Shown one piece after another: positions 52,525 to 60,807 of a stretch of DNA of 64,000 nt. Source of the DNA: Xanthomonas hortorum pv. pelargonii. Lineage in GTDB: Bacteria; Pseudomonadota; Gammaproteobacteria; Xanthomonadales; Xanthomonadaceae. The DNA lies in contig NZ_CP098604.1 of the NCBI RefSeq assembly GCF_024499015.1, positions 930,001-994,000 on the forward strand. The letters are read 5' to 3'. The notes under the pieces were generated by a model. The model made no database searches, was not told the origin of the DNA, and worked only from the letters and a program-made list of their open reading frames with translations. The stretch's first letter is position 1; each line of letters opens with the position of its first letter. Both the position numbers and the translations under genes were made by a program.

Positions 52525-53889
52525 TCATTCGCTCAGGTAATGCGGGTCGATTGCGGAGCCGATCAACGTGGCCAAGGCCGGCAGTGGGCAGTCGTAATCC
52601 GGTGTGGCGCTGCTGCAGCCAGGAATGAACACAGGCGACGAGGGCGGCGGCGCTTGTGGCGTCAGCACGCGGCGTTCGCGCAGTTGCGCCAGGGTCTGCG
52701 CGGTGTAGCGCAAGCGGATCACGCGCTGCCCATCGGCACGGCGCCAACGTTCGAACACCAACGCGCCGCCGGGCACGGTCTGGTCGGGCTGGTAACCGGG
52801 CAACTGCCAATGCAGATCGAACATGCCGGCCAGCAAGGTCAGCGTGCCGTCGTGCCCGGACAGCACTATCAGCCGTGCATCGCCACCGATCGGCGTGGAG
52901 TGCGGTGCATTGCTGTTGTCGCTGGCATTGCGGTTGCCGTTGCTGTGAGTATCAGTGCCAGCGTCGGCAGTGCTGCCTTGCTGCAATGTCGCCAGTAATC
53001 GTGCGGCCAGCGGCGAACTTGCCATGCGCGCCACCGTCGGCGCACGCAGACGCAGCGCGAACTCGGCCTGATGCGGTGCGAATACGCGCAGCAGACTGGC
53101 CTCGTTCACGCCTTGCCACCCCAACGCGGCAAAGTCCTGGCCATCGGCCCAGCCCATCAGCAGGCTTTCGCTGATACCTGATGCTGCCGGTGCAGGGCCT
53201 TCGACACCGGCAATTACATCGTGGGCATCGCCCATGCGCGAGTGCACCGCATCCAGGCGTTGTTTGCCGGCACCAGCCTGCGCTGGACACGGCCGCTGCG
53301 CGCACTGCAGCAGCAGTTGCTGCAGGCTGTCGATCGCATCGTGTTGCGCCGCATTCCAGGCCGCAACATCTCCACCGACGCGGCCGGCGATGGCCGCACG
53401 CATCAATGCAGCGGCAGCTGGCTGCCGCAATGCCGGGGCACCGTCGAACAGGGGATCGGACGCGTCATCGGCAACGTGGTGCACCGTGTTCGTGCACCCC
53501 GGCGTGAGCGTACTTGCCAACGCACGTGCCGAGGCGATGGTGCGCTGGGTGCGATTGGCCCAGTAGTAGACGTTGGCGCAGCCATCGCCATCGAACACAC
53601 CGAGCGGCGCGTAATGGGCGCGGTAATAGCTACCGAATAACGCTTCCAGACGTGCACCGTTGGCGGTCAGGTGACCGGCCGGCACATCGAAGTGTGGCCA
53701 GGGACGTGCGGAATAGCGGCCCAATTGCTCCGGGCTGGACATCGCCGCACGCACGCCGTGACGTTTGAGGATCACGACTTTTTCAAGTGTCTCCGACGCC
53801 GCGGCAGCGGCATGCGCCACTTCCAACGCAGCCGGGCCGGCAACGAACAGCACAAAGAAACACATACAGATACGGGGCAGTAATGACAT
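52525..53889 (-). CDS. Secreted histidine acid phosphatase (phytase/Agp-like)
   Basis: 454 residues. A signal peptide (about 1-27) is followed by the signature RHGVRAA (R43, nucleophile H44, R47; the usual Pro is replaced by Ala) and the C-terminal H346-D347 in LSGHDGTLTLLAG. This is the two-motif pattern of branch 2 histidine phosphatases that act on sugar phosphates or phytate. Several cysteines are placed for disulfides. An Asn/Ser/Thr-rich insertion occurs near residue 322-342 (THSNGNRNASDNSNAPHS). It lies between the TonB receptor and the EEP-lectin gene, in line with phosphate scavenging. Confidence 0.9.
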   Translation of the reverse strand: MSLLPRICMCFFVLFVAGPAALEVAHAAAAASETLEKVVILKRHGVRAAMSSPEQLGRYSARPWPHFDVPAGHLTANGARLEALFGSYYRAHYAPLGVFDGDGCANVYYWANRTQRTIASARALASTLTPGCTNTVHHVADDASDPLFDGAPALRQPAAAALMRAAIAGRVGGDVAAWNAAQHDAIDSLQQLLLQCAQRPCPAQAGAGKQRLDAVHSRMGDAHDVIAGVEGPAPAASGISESLLMGWADGQDFAALGWQGVNEASLLRVFAPHQAEFALRLRAPTVARMASSPLAARLLATLQQGSTADAGTDTHSNGNRNASDNSNAPHSTPIGGDARLIVLSGHDGTLTLLAGMFDLHWQLPGYQPDQTVPGGALVFERWRRADGQRVIRLRYTAQTLAQLRERRVLTPQAPPPSSPVFIPGCSSATPDYDCPLPALATLIGSAIDPHYLSE

Positions 53890-53916
53890 GAGTGGTCTCA
53901 AAACGTGGTGCACCCA

Positions 53917-53946
53917 CTGCATTGCGCGAGATCTCGCGCAATGCAG
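53917..53946. repeat. Perfect 30-bp palindrome upstream of the acid phosphatase gene
   Basis: The left half, CTGCATTGCGCGAGA, is followed directly by its exact reverse complement, with no loop and no mismatch. It ends 28 bp before the phosphatase ATG (53889) and lies in the TonB receptor-phosphatase spacer. It has no T-run. It could be an operator for a dimeric protein, an mRNA hairpin, or a mobile repeat. Confidence 0.85.
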
Positions 53947-54089
53947 CTGGAAACAGCCCCAACGCGGGCGATGCTGTATTGCATGCGGCGCCCTGCAGCA
54001 GGCACCGAGTAGCGGCAGTGGCTGCCGCCGACAACCGTGGAACGGCGATCAACGCAACTGCGCAGCTGTCAGGTGAGCGTGGCCGATGC

Positions 54090-54111
54090 AGGAGCGGCAT
54101 GCACCGCTCCT
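54090..54111. repeat. REP-like hairpin after the TonB receptor gene
   Basis: AGGAGCGG (54090-54097) and CCGCTCCT (54104-54111) form an 8-bp stem with a 6-nt loop, 69 bp past the receptor stop. The GTAGGAGCGG form read on the minus strand resembles REP elements of pseudomonads and xanthomonads. It may also end the receptor transcript. Confidence 0.5.
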
Positions 54112-54179
54112 ACGCTCGGACCACAAGCGCGCCGTCCGCAGCCAGCTGACGACTGCTCGTCAGCCGGTCCCGGCCATTC

Positions 54180-57077
54180 TCAAAAACGCGCGCGCATCCC
54201 CACCGACCAGGTGCGACCATAGTCGGTATAGCCGCCGAACAAATGATCGCCAACGAACTGGCGCTGCACTTCGCCGGTGAGATTGATCGCGTTGACGAAC
54301 ACCGACAGCGTGTCGTTGACCTTGTAGGCCATGTTGGCATCCAGGCTGCCGAACTGGTCGCTGTTGAGCGTGGCCACATTGGCGGTGCCCACCGCGTTGA
54401 GAATGTCGTCGCTCCAGCTATAGCTGACGCGCGCCATCAACGGCCCCTGCTCGTAGAACAGCACCGCGTTGTAGGTGTTCTTGGCCACGCCTTCCAGGCT
54501 GTCGGTGAAGTTGCTGGTGCCGTCGTGATAGGTCGCCTTGCTGTCGGTCCAGGTGTAGTTGAGCTGCATGCCCAGGCCATCCAGCGGCGACGGCAGGCCG
54601 CTAAACACCTGCTGATACGCCACTTCCGCACCCTGCACCATCGCCTTGCTGCCGTTGGTCTTGGACGACAACAGATAGGTCTGGCCTTCGTAGACCAGAT
54701 TGGACATCTGGGTCTGGATAAAGCTGGAAATATCCTTGTAGAACAACCCGCCGGTCAGGGCCGAGGTGCCATCGATGTACCACTCGAAGGTCAGGTCGTA
54801 CTGCCATGCCTCGAATGGCTGCAACGCAGGATTGCCACCACTGGCGGTGAAGCGTTCGCCACTGGAATTGAAGGTGAGCTTGGACGACAGATAGGTGAGG
54901 TCCGGGCGCGTGATCACCTTGGCAGCGGAGCTGCGCAACACCATGTCCGCGCGCACGTCCCAGGCTGCATTGAACGAGGGCAGCACGTTGGTGTAGCTGC
55001 GCTCGAAGTGCACCGGTTGCGCACTGCCGTTGACATCGGCATGGCCATCGGTGGCCTGTTCGGTGCGCACCACGCGCGCACCGAGATTGCCACGCAGCTC
55101 GCGGCCGGCCAGTTCGGTGCCGAAGTTGGTCATCGCGTAGGCCGAGGCGATCTTCTCCTGCACCTCATAGGAGTTCTGCAGGTCGGCGCTGTTGGGCGTA
55201 TTGCTGAGATCGGCGCTGGTCGGCCAATTGCCCCAAAACGTGGATTCGATCGGCGCCAGCCATTGCCGCGGCATGTTGCCGTTGGCATCGGCCAGCATGT
55301 CGCCCACCGGCAATGCAGTGAAATTGCTGCCCGGGAAACGCACGCCGGCAATGCTGTTGAGCAGCAGGTCGGCACGGTCGTAAGTGCGCGAACGCTGGCG
55401 ATACTTGGCGCCCACCTTGAAGTCGCGGAAGAAGCTGCCGTCGAGCGCACGCTTGGCATCGAACTGCAGTGCATCTTCCTTGTCGCGTGCATCGATCTCG
55501 CGCCATTCCAGCCGGCGCCCTGCGACGGTGGCAGGGTTGGTTGGATCGAAGCCGTTGGTGAAGCTCCAATCGGGCACGTTGTCGCCGTCGGCCTGCGGCA
55601 TGTCCACGCGCATCGACAGGTTGGTGCCGCTGCGCAGGCGTGTGCGTCGGATCGGGTCCGAATCGTAGCTGTGCGCCTGCGAGTGGAATGCCACTGCGCC
55701 CAGCGTCCATTGGTCGCCGCTCCAGGTGCTGGACAGGCGCGCACTGCGGTTGTCGTCGGTGATGCCGGAGGTCTCGCGCGAGATCTGTACTTGCCCGTTG
55801 CGGTAATCGAAGCCGGTAATGCCGCCGTTTTCCACACGCAGATTGCTCAGCTTGGCCAGGCTATCGAAACCCACGCCCATGCTGTATTCGTCGTAATGCA
55901 CGGTCTGCTTGGCATAGAGCAGATCCAGATTGGTCTCCCACTCCGCGCTCGGCTTCCACTGCAGCGAGGCGGCCACACCGGTGCGTTCGCGCTCTTCCAG
56001 CTCCAGCGTCGGGCGCAGACCGGTGGGCACGTAATTGGCGCCAGGCACACCCGGCACGCCGTTGCGGTAATAGTCCCAGCTCACCTCGTTGACGCGGTCC
56101 TGGCGCAGCGTACGTTGCGCATACGCGCCGGAAATCAACATGCCGAAAGTGCCTTCGGCGTTGACCCAATTGAACAGCCCGGAGGCGCGCGGATCGTTGG
56201 CCTGGGTGCGCTGGGCCTGACTCGATTCCAGCGACACATTGGTCAGCGTCTTGCCCAGTTCCAACGGGCGGAACGTGCGTACGTTGATGATGCCGCCGAT
56301 GGCGCCTTCGTCCAGGTCGGCGGTGGGGCTCTTGATCACGTCCAGGCCGGAGACCAGTTCGGCCGGCAATGTGTCGTAACGGAACTGGCGACCTGTCTGA
56401 CCGGACGTGCGCACGTTTTCGTTGACCGCCATGGTCTGGCCGTTGAGCGTGGTGACCTGGAAGTTGGGGCCAAGACCACGCACGCGCACGTACACGCCTT
56501 CGCCGCGGTCGCGCACGATCGACACGCCGGGCACGCGCTGCAGTGCTTCGGCCACGTTCTGCGCCGGCAGCTTGCCGATGTCTTCGGCAGCGATCACATC
56601 CACCACGCTGTCGGCGTAACGCTTCTGCCGCAGTGCGGCGCTGAGGCTGCCGGCGTAACTGCCAAGCACCTGGATGCTGTCCAGTTCCTGCACCGGTGCG
56701 TCTGCGCGCGGCATTGGCGCCGTTGCGGTCGTTGCGGTTGCAGGAACCGCCTGCTGCAGGCCGGGCGCTGGCTCGGTGGTTTCGATCGTCACCGTGGTCG
56801 CATTGAGATAGCGGTAACGCAGGCCGGTGCCATCGAGCAATTGCTGCAAGGCCTGCTCCGGTGCAATGCCGGCAGCGGTGGCGCGGGTCTGCGGGTTACC
56901 GGCCACGCCCGCAGCATAGACAAACTGCAGCCCGGTCTGACGCGACAGCGCATTGAGCGCGCGTGCCAGTGGCTGGGCAGGAATCGCATCGACCGCGATG
57001 GTGGCAGGTGCCGCCTGGGCGCCGGCAGTGCCGGCATGCAGGGCGAGGGCGATCGAAAGAAACAACGTACGGCGCAT
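54180..57077 (-). CDS. TonB-dependent outer-membrane receptor with N-terminal signalling (STN) domain
   Basis: 965 residues. A signal peptide (about 1-21) is followed by an STN domain (about 25-100: IPAQPLARALNALSRQTGLQ, then TRATAAGIAPEQALQQLLDG), the part that contacts a FecR-type anti-sigma protein. Next come the plug (AQNVAEALQRVPGVSIVRDR; GAIGGIINVRT) and a 22-strand barrel ending in WSVGMRARF with the terminal Phe. It imports a ligand with TonB energy and signals its presence to the cell surface sigma system. fecR and fecI lie directly upstream on the same strand. The ligand is unknown; the acid phosphatase and EEP genes downstream suggest phosphorylated plant compounds. Confidence 0.93.
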   Translation of the reverse strand: MRRTLFLSIALALHAGTAGAQAAPATIAVDAIPAQPLARALNALSRQTGLQFVYAAGVAGNPQTRATAAGIAPEQALQQLLDGTGLRYRYLNATTVTIETTEPAPGLQQAVPATATTATAPMPRADAPVQELDSIQVLGSYAGSLSAALRQKRYADSVVDVIAAEDIGKLPAQNVAEALQRVPGVSIVRDRGEGVYVRVRGLGPNFQVTTLNGQTMAVNENVRTSGQTGRQFRYDTLPAELVSGLDVIKSPTADLDEGAIGGIINVRTFRPLELGKTLTNVSLESSQAQRTQANDPRASGLFNWVNAEGTFGMLISGAYAQRTLRQDRVNEVSWDYYRNGVPGVPGANYVPTGLRPTLELEERERTGVAASLQWKPSAEWETNLDLLYAKQTVHYDEYSMGVGFDSLAKLSNLRVENGGITGFDYRNGQVQISRETSGITDDNRSARLSSTWSGDQWTLGAVAFHSQAHSYDSDPIRRTRLRSGTNLSMRVDMPQADGDNVPDWSFTNGFDPTNPATVAGRRLEWREIDARDKEDALQFDAKRALDGSFFRDFKVGAKYRQRSRTYDRADLLLNSIAGVRFPGSNFTALPVGDMLADANGNMPRQWLAPIESTFWGNWPTSADLSNTPNSADLQNSYEVQEKIASAYAMTNFGTELAGRELRGNLGARVVRTEQATDGHADVNGSAQPVHFERSYTNVLPSFNAAWDVRADMVLRSSAAKVITRPDLTYLSSKLTFNSSGERFTASGGNPALQPFEAWQYDLTFEWYIDGTSALTGGLFYKDISSFIQTQMSNLVYEGQTYLLSSKTNGSKAMVQGAEVAYQQVFSGLPSPLDGLGMQLNYTWTDSKATYHDGTSNFTDSLEGVAKNTYNAVLFYEQGPLMARVSYSWSDDILNAVGTANVATLNSDQFGSLDANMAYKVNDTLSVFVNAINLTGEVQRQFVGDHLFGGYTDYGRTWSVGMRARF

Positions 57078-57274
57078 CGGGGAATCCAGTAGGGGAGGAA
57101 GCAATGCGCAGCACCTCACGCGAGGCGGGAATGCTGCGTTGTACCCGGACTACGAGGATCGACAGCGACAATCGGGCACCGTTTTTTGATGAATTTTCTG
57201 TGACACCTGCGGGAGGTGCGAGCGCTGGGCGCGCGCAGGCGATGCACGCATCGAGACGTCACTTGGCACCACGG

Positions 57275-58358
57275 CTATCGCGCAAGCGCGCCCTGTGCAG
57301 GCCGGCTGTGCACATGCAGAATTCCCGGCGCACTGACCACCCGTAGATTCGGCTGGCCGTCGAGGAAGGCGCGCAGCGAGGCGATATCGTCGCCGCGTAG
57401 ATTGCCGGTGAGCAGCAACGCACCGGCGGCAGCGTCGTCGATCAACAAGCGCGTGCGATTGAGCCGATTGAAGTCTTCGGCCACCGTGGCTAGCGGTGCG
57501 TCGCGGAACACGATGCGGCGCTGCCACCAGGCATGCATCGTGGCCACCTCTTCGCTGGCCAGTTCGACCTGGCCAGTGGCATCGTCGATACGCGCGCTCT
57601 GCCCTGCCCCCAGATTGGCGAGCATCGGTTGCCCAGCACGCTGTTCGTGCCACACGTGTACACGGCCCTCGGCCACCTCGATGCGTGCCTGGTGTTGATA
57701 CAAGGCAACATCGAAGGTGGTGCCGATATCCTCCACCCGCAGATGGCCTGCGTGCACTTGCAAGGGGCGCCGGTCCGGTGCGACCACAAAACTGGCCTGG
57801 CCGCGCAACAGCTGCAGGTGACGGCTCCATGGCGTCATGGTGGCGCGCACGCTGCTTTGCGCATTCAGATGCACCACGCTGCGATCGGCCAACTGCACGC
57901 TGCGCTGCTCGCCGTGCACGGTGGCGTAGGTTTGCGTGCGCGGCCAGGCCCAGCCAGTCAGCACCGCCACCCCGCAGAGCGCTGCGGCAAGCCCCATGCT
58001 CCATGGGCGCACGCGCGCACTGCGTTGGGCTGCGGAGCGGTGTGGCTGGGCCGCATGTTGCGGCGTCAATCGTGCCGGCAACGGCAGCGCGATCACGTTC
58101 CGCGCCACTGCATCAGTGCTCTTGCGCCGGTCGGCATCGAGCAAGGCGTACACGTCCATCCATGCCGCGCAATGCATCGCCCAGTTCGCCAGCCACGCGC
58201 AGCACGGCCATGTATTCGCGCACATGCAACGGCGATGCCGTCAGCCATTGCAGAAAGCTGGCCTGTTGCCCCGCATCCAGCGCCTGCATGCGTTGCAGCG
58301 CATGCCAATGCGCGGCCTCAGCGACAGCGCTGCGGCTTGGCAATGCAGATTTGCTCAC
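57275..58358 (-). pseudogene. fecR-type anti-sigma factor broken by a 4-bp duplication
   Basis: From GTG 58358, which overlaps the fecI stop by 4 nt, the first frame encodes the cytoplasmic sigma-binding domain (AAHWHALQRMQALDAGQQAS, then FLQWLTASPLHVREYMAV). It reaches RGMD, then drifts into RVRLARCRPAQEH and stops at 58113. The second frame continues the family sequence from MDVYALLDADRRKSTDAVAR onward, with a membrane span (about SMGLAAALCGVAVLTGWAW), the periplasmic FecR domain (TVHGEQRSVQLADRSVVHLN; EDIGTTFDVALYQHQARIEV) and a C-terminal secretin/TonB short domain. The break is a tandem ATGG-ATGG at about 58155-58163; removing 4 bp restores one 360-residue frame. The ATG at 58159 could still start a truncated product lacking the sigma-binding part. 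Confidence 0.85.
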
Positions 58359-58879
58359 CAGCTTTCTCCGCTGTCGGCCACTGCGCGTCTGCACGCCGAC
58401 AACCCACGTACCACGTGTTTCTTGACCATATGCGCAGACACCCCCATGCGCTCGGCGATCTGCTTGTAGCTCAGCCCATCGCGGTACTGCATCACCAGTA
58501 CCGCGCAGGTGCGCTCCGGCAATGTCGCCAGCAAGGCCTGCAAGCGTTGCTGGCGCTGCTGCCGGTGCGCGGCGTCTTCCACGTCGTCGCCTGCGGCCAA
58601 CACCTGCGAAAACTGCTCCATCTCTTCGATGCGCAGCGGCGCCTGTTTACGTCGCACGGCCTGCTCGCGCGCCAAGTTCAGCGCCACCGTATACAGATAG
58701 GCCTCGGGATTGGCGATCGCCTCACCCTGATCCTGATGCGCACGCAACAGGCGTAGATAGGTCTCCTGCACCAGATCCTCCGCCTCTTCTTTGGCACCAC
58801 GGCGCACGAAAAAGCCACGCAGCACCGATCCATGCTGGGTGAACACCTGCGTCCACGCGCGGGCGGCGTTGGCTTTCAT
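58355..58879 (-). CDS. fecI: FecI-type ECF sigma factor
   Basis: 174 residues. Sigma region 2 (about 10-75) has GAKEEAEDLVQETYLRLLRA, and region 4 (about 115-165) has LPERTCAVLVMQYRDGLSYK, then QIAERMGVSAHMVKKHVVRG. This is the iron-starvation/FecI group of extracytoplasmic-function sigma factors that switch on the linked TonB receptor when its ligand is bound. ATG 58879 has GGGGAGC at good spacing. The fecR start overlaps the stop by 4 nt. Because the fecR copy is frameshifted, control of this sigma factor may be altered. Confidence 0.92.
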   Translation of the reverse strand: MKANAARAWTQVFTQHGSVLRGFFVRRGAKEEAEDLVQETYLRLLRAHQDQGEAIANPEAYLYTVALNLAREQAVRRKQAPLRIEEMEQFSQVLAAGDDVEDAAHRQQRQQRLQALLATLPERTCAVLVMQYRDGLSYKQIAERMGVSAHMVKKHVVRGLSACRRAVADSGESW

Positions 58880-59170
58880 GAGTGGGCGCTCCCCTTGCGC
58901 TGGGCCGGCTAGCCTGGCCAATGCAGGTGACACCACGATGACGCGCGGCTGCATGGCGTGCGCCCGTGCATGCAGCGTCGTACCGCGCCGCTCCAACACG
59001 CGGGTCATCCACACAAGCGACGTCATGCGCAGCCAGCGCGTCCCGCTGCACGCGTGAGCATGTTTCGACATCGCGCACGTGTGAAAGATGCATCACCCAC
59101 CTACACCACACCTTGACCAGGCAGGCATCAAGGTGAGCGTCCTCCTCTCAGCCATCGCCACGGGGTTCGC

Positions 59171-59749
59171 ATGAATGCCACGCCCGCCACTGCCACTCAT
59201 CTGGCGCCGGCAACCGCTACCACTGCTGCACCGACCTACCCGGTCAACCTGCGCATCAACGGCCAGCCCTACCAATTACAGCTCGAAGCCTGGGTGAGCC
59301 TGCTCGATCTGCTGCGCGACCGGCTCGATCTCACCGGCACCAAAAAAGGCTGCGACCACGGCCAGTGCGGCGCGTGCACCATGCTGGTGGATGGTCGCCG
59401 CATCAATAGCTGCCTCACGCTTGCGGTCATGCAAGACGGCGCCGACATCACCACGGTCGAAGGCCTGGCCGATGGCGAACAACTGCATCCGTTGCAGCGC
59501 GCATTCATCGAAAACGATGCCTTCCAGTGCGGCTATTGCACGCCTGGGCAATTGTGTTCGGCTATCGGCATGATCAACGAAGGCAAGGCGCATGACCGCG
59601 ATCAGGTGCGCGAATTGATGAGCGGCAATCTGTGCCGTTGCGGTGCCTATCCGCAGATCACCGATGCGGTGATGGAGGTCTTGGGCAAACCCAGCGACAG
59701 CAGCGAGAGCGCCACCACACCGTGGACGCCAGGGACGGTGCCGGCATGA
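59171..59749 (+). CDS. paoA: [2Fe-2S] subunit of a PaoABC-type aldehyde oxidoreductase
   Basis: 192 residues. Two iron-sulfur sites are complete: plant-ferredoxin type GCDHGQCGACTMLVDGRRIN plus the following Cys, and the second cluster QCGYCTPGQ with NLCRCGAYPQI. It passes electrons from molybdenum to FAD in the heterotrimer. E. coli PaoA has a twin-arginine leader. The N-terminus here (MNATPATATHLAPATATTAA) has no Arg-Arg motif, so this complex may stay in the cytoplasm. The stop overlaps the paoB ATG by 4 nt. Confidence 0.92.
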   Translation: MNATPATATHLAPATATTAAPTYPVNLRINGQPYQLQLEAWVSLLDLLRDRLDLTGTKKGCDHGQCGACTMLVDGRRINSCLTLAVMQDGADITTVEGLADGEQLHPLQRAFIENDAFQCGYCTPGQLCSAIGMINEGKAHDRDQVRELMSGNLCRCGAYPQITDAVMEVLGKPSDSSESATTPWTPGTVPA

Positions 59750-60807
59750 TTCCGCTTACTTACACGCGCCCGGACAACGTCGATGCGGCGCTCACTGCAC
59801 TTGCAGTGCGCGGCGACCCACAGCCGGTGCCTGCCGAAGCCCCCGTGCGTCTGATCGCCGGCGGCACCAATCTCACCGATCTGATGAAGCTGCAAGTGAT
59901 GCGGCCCAGCCGCCTGGTCGATATCAACCGGCTGCCGCTGGACAGCATCAGCACGCAGCCCGATGGCGGACTGCGCTTGGGCGCGCTTGCGCGCAATGCC
60001 GACACCGCTTATCACCCGGACGTGGAAACACGCTACCCCTTGCTGAGCGCTGCGATTCTGGCCGGTGCTTCGCCTCAGATCCGCAATATGGCCAGCAATG
60101 GCGGCAACCTGTTGCAGCGCACGCGCTGCGTGTACTTCTACGATCATGCCACGCCGTGCAACAAGCGCGAGCCAGGCACGGGATGCTCGGCCATCGGCGG
60201 GCTGACCAAATATCACGCCATCCTGGGTGCCAGTGCGCACTGCATCGCCACGCATCCCTCGGATATGTGCACGGCATTGGCAGCGCTGAATGCAGTCGTG
60301 CATGTGCAAGGCCCCAATGGCGAACGCGATATTCCCTTTGCGCAGTTCCATCGTTTGCCGGGCGATCACCCGGAGCGGGACAGCACCCTGGCGCCGGACG
60401 AGCTGATCGTGCATATCGATCTGCCCGATGCGCAGCGCTTCGCCGCGCACAGTGCCTATCTGAAAATTCGCGAGCGCCTGTCGTATGCCTTCGCGCTGGT
60501 CTCGGTGGCCGCAGCGCTGGAGTTGGCAGAAGACGGCAGCATCCGGGAGGTGCGCGTTGCACTGGGCGGCGTGGCGCACAAGCCCTGGCGCAATCCCGAG
60601 GCCGAGGCGCAGCTGGCGGGCAAGCCGGCCACGGCAGAGAGTTTCGGCAGCCTGGCGGATGCGTTGCTGCAAGGCGCGCAATCGCAAGGCGAAAACGCCT
60701 TCAAACTGCCGCTGGCACGCCGCGCGATCGTGCGTGCATTGGACGTCGCCCGCGAGGGCACCATCGACAACCGCGGGCGAACCAGCGCGCTGGAGGAATC
60801 GCCATGA
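59746..60807 (+). CDS. paoB: FAD-binding subunit of PaoABC-type aldehyde oxidoreductase
   Basis: 353 residues. FAD-binding motifs are APVRLIAGGTNLTDLMKLQV and GASPQIRNMASNGGNLLQRT. Just after this comes RCVYFYDHATPCNKREPGTG, then CSAIGG, an extra cysteine set that matches the additional [4Fe-4S] cluster known from E. coli PaoB and absent from xanthine dehydrogenases. This supports naming it PaoB rather than XdhB. Overlaps of 4 nt at both ends show a coupled operon. Confidence 0.92.
   Translation: MIPLTYTRPDNVDAALTALAVRGDPQPVPAEAPVRLIAGGTNLTDLMKLQVMRPSRLVDINRLPLDSISTQPDGGLRLGALARNADTAYHPDVETRYPLLSAAILAGASPQIRNMASNGGNLLQRTRCVYFYDHATPCNKREPGTGCSAIGGLTKYHAILGASAHCIATHPSDMCTALAALNAVVHVQGPNGERDIPFAQFHRLPGDHPERDSTLAPDELIVHIDLPDAQRFAAHSAYLKIRERLSYAFALVSVAAALELAEDGSIREVRVALGGVAHKPWRNPEAEAQLAGKPATAESFGSLADALLQGAQSQGENAFKLPLARRAIVRALDVAREGTIDNRGRTSALEESP

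Noticed and set aside
54243..57092. 949-codon plus-strand frame opposite the TonB receptor
   Set aside because: Antisense shadow; the receptor on the minus strand has signal peptide, plug, barrel and C-terminal Phe.
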